The position numbers were made by a program, and so were the translations under genes. A DNA stretch of 40,187 bases, from NCBI GenBank assembly GCA_017561765.1, contig JAFZBM010000026.1, positions 1-40,187 on the forward strand. The letters are read 5' to 3'. Below the pieces are notes generated by a model that was not told where the DNA came from, ran no database searches, and worked only from the letters and a program-made list of their open reading frames with translations. The stretch comes from Bacteroidales bacterium (GTDB lineage Bacteria; Bacteroidota; Bacteroidia; Bacteroidales; UBA932). This document shows, one piece after another, positions 34,283-40,187 of the stretch; the stretch's first letter is position 1; each line of letters opens with the position of its first letter.

Positions 34283-34653
34283 TTGGAGAGAGAGTCGGCA
34301 GCCTCCCTTGCGAGCAGCAGGCTGTCCAGGTTGATGGTGTTGTCCCCCGAAAGGACTCTGGAGAGGTTTTCTGAATAGAGTTTCCAACGGGTGATGGCGC
34401 TCTCCAGCGAATCTATCTTTATGGCGTTGTCAACCGCCTGCCGGCGGAAATGCGCGTCGGGGTATCCGGGAATGGTAGTGCGCAGCGGGGTGAGCGCGAT
34501 GAGGGCGTAGAGGCCTCCCAGCACCACCACGAATGCCGTAATGGCGGTCACGGCGAGCCCCAGACGGCTGAAACGGAAAGACCGTATCATACGGTGGGAG
34601 TCGTCCTCGCTTATGCTCAGTCGATACACTTTATTCAAATTGTTTTTCCCCAT
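34279..34653 (-). CDS. Small membrane-anchored protein of unknown function
   Basis: 124 residues. A basic N-terminal region (RMIRSFRFSR) precedes one membrane helix (about 32-54, LGLAVTAITAFVVVLGGLYALI), then about 70 mostly helical residues including AVDNAIKIDSLESAITRWKLYSENLSRVL, a possible coiled coil. The topology and length recall the N-terminal part of membrane-anchored M23 peptidases in Bacteroidota but no peptidase domain is present. It overlaps dxr by four bases and is divergent from ruvX. Confidence 0.75.
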   Translation of the reverse strand: MGKNNLNKVYRLSISEDDSHRMIRSFRFSRLGLAVTAITAFVVVLGGLYALIALTPLRTTIPGYPDAHFRRQAVDNAIKIDSLESAITRWKLYSENLSRVLSGDNTINLDSLLLAREAADSLSK

Positions 34654-34670
34654 AATAATTGCTATTTTTG
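34640..34670 (+). promoter_or_regulatory. Promoter of ruvX-def
   Basis: TTG (34640-34642), 20 bases, TATTTTTG (34663-34670). The -33 lies inside the divergent gene. The box ends six bases before the GTG at 34677, so the message would be nearly leaderless. Confidence 0.7.
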
Positions 34671-34676
34671 CACATT

Positions 34677-35090
34677 GTGGACAGAATCATCGGAATTGAC
34701 TACGGAAGAGCGCGCGTCGGACTTGCCCAAAGCGATCCGCTAGGTATCTTCGCGTCCCCGGTTGAAACCGTACCTGCTGCAAAGATAATAGATTATCTTC
34801 AAAAATACGCCCTCCGGGAGACTATATCCAAGTTTGTGGTGGGTTATCCGCTCAATCTGGACGGCTCCCATGCTGAAGCCGCCGCTGATGTGGATGCTTT
34901 TTTGCCGAAACTGCAGCAAGCCTTCCCTGACGTGCCCGTAGCCCTTGAAGATGAACGCTTTTCGTCAGTTCTGGCGCACCGTGCCATGATTGACGGGGGT
35001 ATGAAGAAGAGTGAACGCCGCAATAAAATGTCGGTGGACAAAATAAGCGCGGCCATCATTCTGCAAGCTTATTTGGACAAGAGAAAATGA
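34677..35090 (+). CDS. ruvX: Putative Holliday junction resolvase RuvX (YqgF)
   Basis: 137 residues from a GTG at 34677; in-frame TTG codons further up lie in the promoter. RNase H-like fold: IIGIDYGRARVGLA gives the first Asp, VVGYPLNLDG the second strand, LEDERFSS the Glu and MSVDKISAAIILQ the last Asp. The family is implicated in pre-16S rRNA end processing as well as resolvase activity. The stop overlaps the def start (ATGA). Confidence 0.93.
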   Translation: MDRIIGIDYGRARVGLAQSDPLGIFASPVETVPAAKIIDYLQKYALRETISKFVVGYPLNLDGSHAEAAADVDAFLPKLQQAFPDVPVALEDERFSSVLAHRAMIDGGMKKSERRNKMSVDKISAAIILQAYLDKRK

Positions 35091-35641
35091 TACAACCCAT
35101 TTATCTTTACGGCTCGGAGGTCCTTCGCGAGAAGGCTGTCGAAGCCGATTTGAGCAAAAAAGAAGAACTTACGGCGCTCATTGCAGACCTGAAGGATACG
35201 CTCCAGCGTTCCGAGGGCTGCGGGCTTGCCGCTCCCCAGATCGGAGTGAGCCTGAGGGTGCTGATAGTCGACGGGGATGAAATGCAGGATGTTTACCCCT
35301 ATCTCAAGGGATTCAAGCGCACCATAATCAATCCGGAATTACTTGAGGAAAGTGCAGAGCAGTGCGAGTACGAGGAGGGATGCCTGAGCGTCCCCGGCGT
35401 ATATTGCAGCGTGCGCCGTCCGTGCAGCATTCGCCTGCGCTACCGCGGGGAGGATTTCGAAGAGCATGTGGAAACATTCGACAAATTCGCAGCTCGTATG
35501 ATACAGCACGAGATGTCCCATCTGGACGGAGTGCTTTTTACCGACCTGGTGGCTCCCATACGCCGGAAGATGATAGCCAAGAAGCTGGTCAATATATCCC
35601 ACGGCAAAGTTGCAACAAGGTATAATTCTAAAATCAAATAA
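35087..35641 (+). CDS. def: Peptide deformylase
   Basis: 184 residues, cytoplasmic. Removes the formyl group from nascent protein N-termini. Motifs: GCGLAAPQIG, EGCLSVPG (metal-ligand Cys) and HEMSH (141-145). The Ser where most deformylases have Asp in HExDH is a mild variation. Follows ruvX with ATGA overlap, a usual arrangement in this phylum. It is the canonical partner to the exported homologue at 22891. Confidence 0.95.
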   Translation: MIQPIYLYGSEVLREKAVEADLSKKEELTALIADLKDTLQRSEGCGLAAPQIGVSLRVLIVDGDEMQDVYPYLKGFKRTIINPELLEESAEQCEYEEGCLSVPGVYCSVRRPCSIRLRYRGEDFEEHVETFDKFAARMIQHEMSHLDGVLFTDLVAPIRRKMIAKKLVNISHGKVATRYNSKIK

Positions 35642-35661
35642 TTATTCCTCGACCGAAATCA

Positions 35662-35687
35662 TCCACGTAAAAGGCCTTCTACGTGGA
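35662..35687. terminator. Hairpin after def
   Basis: TCCACGTA (35662-35669) pairs with TACGTGGA (35680-35687); the loop contains the palindrome AAGGCCTT. There is no good T-run, so it may be a terminator or part of the repeat cluster that follows. Confidence 0.5.
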
Positions 35688-35691
35688 CAAA

Positions 35692-35747
35692 GTGGACATT
35701 TTGATCAATTTGTCCACAAAAACGGTCATATTTGTGGATAATTATCC
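35692..35747. promoter_or_regulatory. Palindromes and DnaA-box-like sites between def and the paralogue pair
   Basis: GTGGACA (35692-35698) and TGTCCAC (35711-35717) flank a central TTGATCAA. TTGTCCACA (35710-35718) differs by one base from the DnaA box TTATCCACA, and TGTGGATAA (35733-35741) is its exact reverse complement. GGATAATTATCC (35736-35747) is a perfect palindrome. These may be operator or initiator-protein sites. Confidence 0.45.
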
Positions 35748-35784
35748 TATCTTTCGAGCGAGACGACCTCTGAAATAAAACTAT

Positions 35785-36390
35785 ATGACAAGAATATACT
35801 CCATCCTGGTAACGGTTGCGACAATCTTCCTATGTGCTTTTTGCTCTGAAGAGCCTCGTTCTCCTCTTGGTGCTCAAAAGCGTGAGTATCATTACGAGTA
35901 TGATTGTAATGAGGTTCTTGTCCGAAGATATGATATGGCGAATTATGTTATGATGGAATTAGTTAAAGACGGTAAAGTAGTTGATAAGGTTAAAGCGAGA
36001 ATTAGCAAACAAGACAAAGCTCATAGTGTTCTTTTTGATTTGTATTTCACAAATTATCACACAGTTCTCATTATTCGTGAATATAATCCAGATATAAGTG
36101 ATAGCAAAGTCCGTTTTAGACGATGCGGGATTAAGACGGTATTTTTAAATAATCGTGATGGCGGATTTGTCCTTGATTATTTCGGCAATGAGTCGTTCAG
36201 AACAGTGTGGTGGTTGAAAGATCAACTTGAATACCTGTCGATTATAAAAGAGAATGGTTTCTTTTATCCTTTGGATTTAAGTTGTGCCGGAATGGATACA
36301 CTCTATAATCATTGTGCTCAAAGAACAATTGCAGTGAAGATGAGAGTAGTGGATGAAAACGGCTCCGTCCTGTATTCTAACGGCATATAA
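35785..36390 (+). CDS. AT-rich hypothetical lipoprotein, paralogue 1
   Basis: 201 residues. Hydrophobic leader MTRIYSILVTVATIFLCAFC with Cys20 as a possible lipidation site (Phe at -1 is atypical). The rest is soluble: EVLVRRYDMAN, MELVKDGKVVDKVKARI, QLEYLSIIKENGFFYPLDL and a C-terminal IAVKMRVVDENGSVLYSNGI. These segments recur in the next gene, so the two are tandem paralogues. AT-rich compared with flanking genes. No family recognised; exported or surface location is inferred from the leader. Confidence 0.75.
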   Translation: MTRIYSILVTVATIFLCAFCSEEPRSPLGAQKREYHYEYDCNEVLVRRYDMANYVMMELVKDGKVVDKVKARISKQDKAHSVLFDLYFTNYHTVLIIREYNPDISDSKVRFRRCGIKTVFLNNRDGGFVLDYFGNESFRTVWWLKDQLEYLSIIKENGFFYPLDLSCAGMDTLYNHCAQRTIAVKMRVVDENGSVLYSNGI

Positions 36391-36403
36391 TGCTTAAAGA
36401 GCA

Positions 36404-37000
36404 ATGAACAAAACACATATTAACATTTTAGCTTTCGCAGTATGCACCATTTTAATTATAGGTTTTTCTCTTTTATACAACAAATTTGGGCCGTGTTATC
36501 ATTATCTGTATGAGTATGAATATGGAGATCTTACGGTCCGAAGATATGATAGAGATGAAGTCACACTGGAACTGCTAAAGAATGGGAAAGTCGTTGACCG
36601 GGTGAAAGCAACAATTGATAATGAAAATGCATACTATCTTTATCTTGGTTTGTATTTTGACATTTCCGGGCAGGTGTTCATTACGGGTGAACATCAGACG
36701 GCTTATACAAAGTATTGGAGATGCCCTCCATTGCCGGATCTATATACTTATGTGATAAAGAAGGATAAGGATTGTTTCTTCCTTGGGTATCTAACTGATA
36801 TGTCATTGACAAGCGCTGAACAAATATCTGAAAAGCTCGAATACTTGCAGTATTTGAAAGAAGATGGGCGTTTTTATGCCTTGGATTATGCATACCCGAG
36901 GCTGGACACTCTTTATAATTATGATGGCGCCAACCCAATTGCTGTAAAGATGAAAGTAGTAGATGAAAAAGGTAATATCCTATATTCAAACGGCAAATAG
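36404..37000 (+). CDS. AT-rich hypothetical membrane-anchored protein, paralogue 2
   Basis: 198 residues. One N-terminal membrane segment (INILAFAVCTILIIGFSLLY) without a lipobox, then a domain matching paralogue 1: LTVRRYDRDEVTLELLKNG, KVVDRVKATI, KLEYLQYLKEDGRFYALDY and IAVKMKVVDEKGNILYSNGK. The 13-base gap suggests one transcript. The anchoring differs (membrane helix versus possible lipid) while the domain is shared. Function unknown. Confidence 0.75.
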   Translation: MNKTHINILAFAVCTILIIGFSLLYNKFGPCYHYLYEYEYGDLTVRRYDRDEVTLELLKNGKVVDRVKATIDNENAYYLYLGLYFDISGQVFITGEHQTAYTKYWRCPPLPDLYTYVIKKDKDCFFLGYLTDMSLTSAEQISEKLEYLQYLKEDGRFYALDYAYPRLDTLYNYDGANPIAVKMKVVDEKGNILYSNGK

Positions 37001-37064
37001 CCCCACTTTCTCAAAAACCAGATTTGCTAACAAGAGACGAGTTGCCTGGTGTACGTAAAAAGGC

Positions 37065-37094
37065 TTGCCTATTAACGAAAAAAGTGTAACTTTG
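37065..37094 (+). promoter_or_regulatory. Promoter of the small ORF-GLUG lipoprotein unit
   Basis: TTG (37065-37067), 19 bases, TAACTTTG (37087-37094). A start near 37100 would give a leader of about 78 bases before the small ORF. Confidence 0.7.
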
Positions 37095-37177
37095 AGCGTT
37101 CTATAAATTGCAGACCTGGGCACAGATACACAAATTGGGAAGCTACCGACATGACATTATTCAAATACTAATACACT

Positions 37178-37312
37178 ATGCGCATTACTTACATCCGGCC
37201 CGAAGCTGTGGAATTGCAACTCGGGTATCTTTTAGCTCTTGCAGCTAGCCCTTCGGAGGCCGATGGTAATCTGGAGAGTTTTGACAATTCGTTTGTTGAC
37301 ATTAATTGGTAA
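37178..37312 (+). CDS. 44-residue small protein preceding the GLUG lipoprotein
   Basis: Begins MRITYIRPEAVEL, has a central LLALAAS and an acidic, Trp-ended tail (FDNSFVDINW). The Y-I-x-P start, LLAxS centre and polar tail resemble short peptides that I recall next to Bacteroidales surface-protein genes; this is recollection, not a database result. It follows a consensus promoter with a normal leader, ends seven bases before the lipoprotein ATG, and so is probably translationally coupled. Possible roles are a secreted peptide, a regulatory upstream ORF or a structural partner. There is no visible Shine-Dalgarno, as usual in this phylum. Confidence 0.6.
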   Translation: MRITYIRPEAVELQLGYLLALAASPSEADGNLESFDNSFVDINW

Positions 37313-37319
37313 AGACGGT

Positions 37320-39755
37320 ATGAAAAAGATATTTGCTTTCGCCGTCCTCGCCTTGACGGTCCTTTCCTGCAACAAGGAAATCGCTGAACAGCAGCCTGTT
37401 CCTGCAGGAGATGCTCAGTACACCACAATCCTCGCCACCAATGAAGACCTGACCAAGGTGGCTCTCGATTTCTCATCAGCCTCCAATCTGACATGGGTGG
37501 ATACCGACGGTATTACGGTGTATGATGGAACGGAACCGAATCTGTTCACAATCAAGTCCGGCACGAATACTGGTACAAGCGCCGTGTTCGAGGGTAGCTG
37601 CAATACTGCAGCGTCCATGCTTTATGCGGTATATCCCTACGGGGCATATAAGTCCGCGGTCAGCGACGGCATCAAAGTAAGGATACCCAACGAGCAGACT
37701 GTCCCCAACGACGGAGTAAGTTTCGTGGATCCCGCAGCACTCATATCAGTGGCTTATGCGGCACCCGGCAGCAATATGACCTTCAAGCAGGTCTGCGGAT
37801 TGGTCAAGATAAGCGTGCCTGTCAGCGATATACAGGAAATTACAATACATGGTAAAGCAATTGCCGGTATCGCTACTGCCAAGGCCGACGGTACGCTGGA
37901 GTATTCCGACGCCCTGTTCCAGGATGATATCACCCTGACGCACGCTTCCGGTTATTTCACTCCCGGTGATTATTATGTGGCCGTCATGCCGGGCACCACG
38001 CCTGCCGGCGGTTTCACCATCAGCTACAAGACTCCCGGCTTCACCGCGTCCAAGACCGCCTCTTCCCAGGTGGTGTTAGAACGCGCAAAGGGCGTTAACG
38101 CCGGTTCCCTTACGGGCTACACCAAGTCCATAGTAATCAAGACTATGGACCAGCTTTTCAGTTGGAACGATTCACGTGTTGCCACCGATCCTTGGGATGT
38201 TACAATCGGCGCCGATATCGACATGGAGAACGAACCCTGGACACCAAAGGATTTCAAGGGCACCTTCGACGGCAAGGGACATAAATTATATAACATCAAT
38301 GTGCAGCGTAATTCCAACGCTTGCTTTATTAATTCTCTCACAGGTACGCTCAAGGATATCGTTTTCGGGTCTTCTGATGACAAGACTTACGATGGTAAGA
38401 GTGCCTTTATCCAGAATAATCCCGAAGATGGCAATACATGGCGTTATGTCGGTTTGGTTACAAGGCTCCAGGCTGATGCCGTGATGGAAAATGTAACCAG
38501 CTATGTTAATGTTGAGGTTGCCTCCACTTCTGTGAGCAAGACTCGTATTGGAGGGCTTGTAGGAGTGATCGCCGGGGCTAATACGGTCATGAAAAATTGC
38601 CATAACTACGGAAATGTGTCTAATTTGGCTTCTACTGCCCAGGCCGCTTGCAATATCGGCGGTGTAGTTGGACGTATGGATGTCGCTATGACAATGGAAG
38701 GTGTTTACAATCACGGCACCATTACTTGCAAGAATCCCAAAGTGGTACAGCTTGGCGGTATTGTGTCCGGCGTTCAGGCTGGCGCATCGCTCAAGAATTG
38801 TTTTAATTATGGAACTATTTCGTATGAGGTAAATGCTCTTACCGGTGTCACATATATTGGCGGTATGGCGGGTTACAGCACTATCTCCGAGGGTGCTGTT
38901 GCCACTTTGGACAATTGCGCTAACTATGGCCCTGTTACTGTTAGCAGTGCTAACGGAGGTTCTAACCTGTATTTTGGCGGAGTTCTTGGATATTCAAGGT
39001 TATCTACTCTTAAAGGTTGTGACAATTACGCCGATTTATCATCCAATCACGGGCAGGTTGCCCGTATCGGCGGCGTAATAGGAACTGTTCATAATGCTAC
39101 TGAGCTCAAAAGCAGCTGCAACATGGGAAAGATACAGTTTGTTCAGGAGAATGAAGTTGATGCATGGCAGGGAATAGGTGGAATAGTCGGCTTTGCCGAA
39201 GGAAGCACTACTCCTACAATTGAATCTTGTTATAGCTACGGCAATATTACTGCAGAGTTCAATTCTACCGGAGGAACTTATTCTCGTTGCTGCGTGGGCG
39301 GTATTGTTGGCATGCCTTTCAGGAAGACCGTGATTAAGAATAACGAGAATGATGCCTCCATACAGGTTACAAATAAATGTGCATCGGCTTTGCGATGCTG
39401 CGCCGGAGGTGTTATCGGACAGGATGAGGGCGCCAATGGTCCATCCGAATACTCCGGGAACATAAATCGGGGAACAATATCCGGCACCGGCGATAATATC
39501 TGTGTCGGTGGCCTTTACGGTTATATTTCTGTAGCTACATCCATAAGCGGAGACAAGTGTTTCGGAAAAGTATCCGGCAAGAATGCCGGCGCTGTGGTCT
39601 CTTGTAACTCTGCCTCGATAGCCGCCACCATCTGCGATGCCGTCACCGTAAATGGAGAAAAGAGGACTGAAGCATCTAATGAGTCTAAATGGCTGTGCCC
39701 GAATAATACCGGTACAATCTTGCCGATCTTCGTAGCGCACAGCGATAGCGAGTAG
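37320..39755 (+). CDS. Fimbrillin-like lipoprotein with GLUG repeats
   Basis: 811 residues from ATG 37320, chosen because it gives the lipoprotein signal MKKIFAFAVLALTVLSC (Cys17). Residues about 30-280 resemble the fimbrillin/Mfa-like domain (TTILATNEDLTKVALDF, MLYAVYPYGAYKS, FTPGDYYVAVMPGT). From about 290 follows IKTMDQLFSWND...DIDMENEPWTPKDFKGTFDGKGH, the usual lead-in to GLUG repeats. About ten repeats of the form IGGxVG...NCxNYGxI run to about residue 770. It is expected to be a surface adhesin or binding protein forming a beta-solenoid stalk. A strong terminator follows. Confidence 0.85.
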   Translation: MKKIFAFAVLALTVLSCNKEIAEQQPVPAGDAQYTTILATNEDLTKVALDFSSASNLTWVDTDGITVYDGTEPNLFTIKSGTNTGTSAVFEGSCNTAASMLYAVYPYGAYKSAVSDGIKVRIPNEQTVPNDGVSFVDPAALISVAYAAPGSNMTFKQVCGLVKISVPVSDIQEITIHGKAIAGIATAKADGTLEYSDALFQDDITLTHASGYFTPGDYYVAVMPGTTPAGGFTISYKTPGFTASKTASSQVVLERAKGVNAGSLTGYTKSIVIKTMDQLFSWNDSRVATDPWDVTIGADIDMENEPWTPKDFKGTFDGKGHKLYNINVQRNSNACFINSLTGTLKDIVFGSSDDKTYDGKSAFIQNNPEDGNTWRYVGLVTRLQADAVMENVTSYVNVEVASTSVSKTRIGGLVGVIAGANTVMKNCHNYGNVSNLASTAQAACNIGGVVGRMDVAMTMEGVYNHGTITCKNPKVVQLGGIVSGVQAGASLKNCFNYGTISYEVNALTGVTYIGGMAGYSTISEGAVATLDNCANYGPVTVSSANGGSNLYFGGVLGYSRLSTLKGCDNYADLSSNHGQVARIGGVIGTVHNATELKSSCNMGKIQFVQENEVDAWQGIGGIVGFAEGSTTPTIESCYSYGNITAEFNSTGGTYSRCCVGGIVGMPFRKTVIKNNENDASIQVTNKCASALRCCAGGVIGQDEGANGPSEYSGNINRGTISGTGDNICVGGLYGYISVATSISGDKCFGKVSGKNAGAVVSCNSASIAATICDAVTVNGEKRTEASNESKWLCPNNTGTILPIFVAHSDSE

Positions 39756-39802
39756 ATTTGACTTGCCGCTAGTCGGCAGGCCAATTGATAATATGCTTTT
39801 TG

Positions 39803-39832
39803 AAGGGTCGGTCTTCGGGCCGGCCCTTTTTT
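39803..39832 (+). terminator. Rho-independent terminator of the GLUG lipoprotein
   Basis: AAGGGTCGG (39803-39811) pairs with CCGGCCCTT (39820-39828), loop TCTTCGGG, followed by a run of T. The GGGTCGG/CCGGCCC core is the same as in the tRNA-His terminator. Confidence 0.9.
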
Positions 39833-39888
39833 TTATCCCGACTTTTGATTTTCGTAACCACCAGATTATCAGCTGATTCATATTCGAT

Positions 39889-39909
39889 CTCTGGGAAAAA
39901 CTCCCAGAG
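39889..39909. repeat. Short hairpin in the intergenic region
   Basis: CTCTGGGA and TCCCAGAG form a perfect 8-base-pair stem with loop AAAAC. No T-run follows. A run of nine C lies at 39951-39959. Confidence 0.5.
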
Positions 39910-40009
39910 GAAAACCGTAAAGACTCCTTCGTCTGCCATTTGTCCGGGAGCCCCCCCCCTCCGATTCTCTCCCGAATCCCGCCACTGACGGGGTGTTTTG
40001 GCCTTTAGG

Positions 40010-40041
40010 TTTGTATTATTATGGTGGAATTGTTATTTTTA
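40010..40041 (+). promoter_or_regulatory. Promoter of the right-edge lipoprotein
   Basis: TTTG (40010-40013), 20 bases, TATTTTTA (40034-40041). It ends four bases before the GTG start at 40046. Confidence 0.6.
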
Positions 40042-40045
40042 CGGT

Positions 40046-40187
40046 GTGAAGTTGAATTATACACTTGCTATTGCGTTCTTTGTGGCCGTTGTTGGGTGCA
40101 AGGCGGAATTATATGAGGATGAAATACCTGCGCCCGTGCGTCAGGGAACCATGGAACTGACATTGACGGCATGCAGCGAGGCCGGGC
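40046..40187 (+). CDS. Lipoprotein, 3' truncated by the window edge
   Basis: 47 codons are visible from a GTG start. Signal MKLNYTLAIAFFVAVVGC has a good lipobox (VVGC, Cys18), followed by KAELYEDEIPAP and the beginning of a beta strand (GTMELTLTAC). The start resembles those of fimbrillin-like or BACON-type surface lipoproteins but too little is present to name a family. Start chosen because the upstream GTG at 40044 runs straight into a stop. Confidence 0.6.
   Translation, partial: MKLNYTLAIAFFVAVVGCKAELYEDEIPAPVRQGTMELTLTACSEAG

Noticed and set aside
39785-39988. 67-codon plus-strand frame after the GLUG lipoprotein
   Set aside because: It contains the terminator, a second hairpin and the C-run, and has no coding character.

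Overview
The window comes from a Bacteroidales genome of fairly high GC. The evidence is repeated promoters of the Bacteroidota type (TTG or TTTG, 19-20 bases, TAnnTTTG), almost no Shine-Dalgarno sites, a TonB receptor with a carboxypeptidase-like N-terminal domain, many DUF-type surface lipoproteins, and a GLUG-repeat lipoprotein. An Alistipes/Rikenellaceae or UBA932-like gut lineage would fit, but I cannot fix the genus from sequence alone.

Layout. 1-5653 (+): a 5'-truncated AddB-like nuclease, an AddA-like helicase-nuclease and a COG2509-type flavoprotein, tightly packed. 5695-8389 (+): rhamnulokinase and L-rhamnose isomerase. 8386-10521 (-): an exported protein joining a GH18 glycosidase to a tyrosine phosphatase. 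10635-14823 (+): a PLP aminotransferase, a LOG/PpnN-like protein and a DUF2207 membrane protein, closed by a strong bidirectional terminator. 14896-17132 (-): an Omp85-like barrel and a membrane-bound LytTR regulator. 17310-23472 (+): a run of genes, five of them overlapping, encoding a condensation-type acyltransferase, a PlsC-like acyltransferase, an acyl-CoA ligase, a DUF3737 beta-helix protein, a MalY/PatB lyase and a lipoprotein-type peptide deformylase. 23508-24956: tRNA-His, a hairpin that copies the tRNA 3' end, GC-rich repeats, an AT-rich lipoprotein gene and a non-coding stretch with nested inverted repeats; this looks like an accessory islet. 24957-30856 (+): TonB receptor, DUF4876 lipoprotein and a barrel protein. 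30862-34653 (-): a small membrane protein, dxr, rseP and a DUF4837 lipoprotein. 34677-35641 (+): ruvX and def. 35785-37000 (+): two AT-rich tandem paralogues of unknown function. 37178-39755 (+): a 44-codon small ORF followed by a fimbrillin-like/GLUG lipoprotein. 40046-end (+): the start of another lipoprotein.

The core genes (AddAB-like repair, isoprenoid synthesis, envelope proteolysis, RuvX, deformylase) are ordinary. The parts worth a second look are the GH18-phosphatase fusion, the LytTR gene divergent from the lipid-type operon with about 21-base phased octamers between them, the exported second deformylase, the tRNA-His islet with its structured non-coding DNA, the SusD-less TonB operon, and the small ORF coupled to the GLUG lipoprotein.
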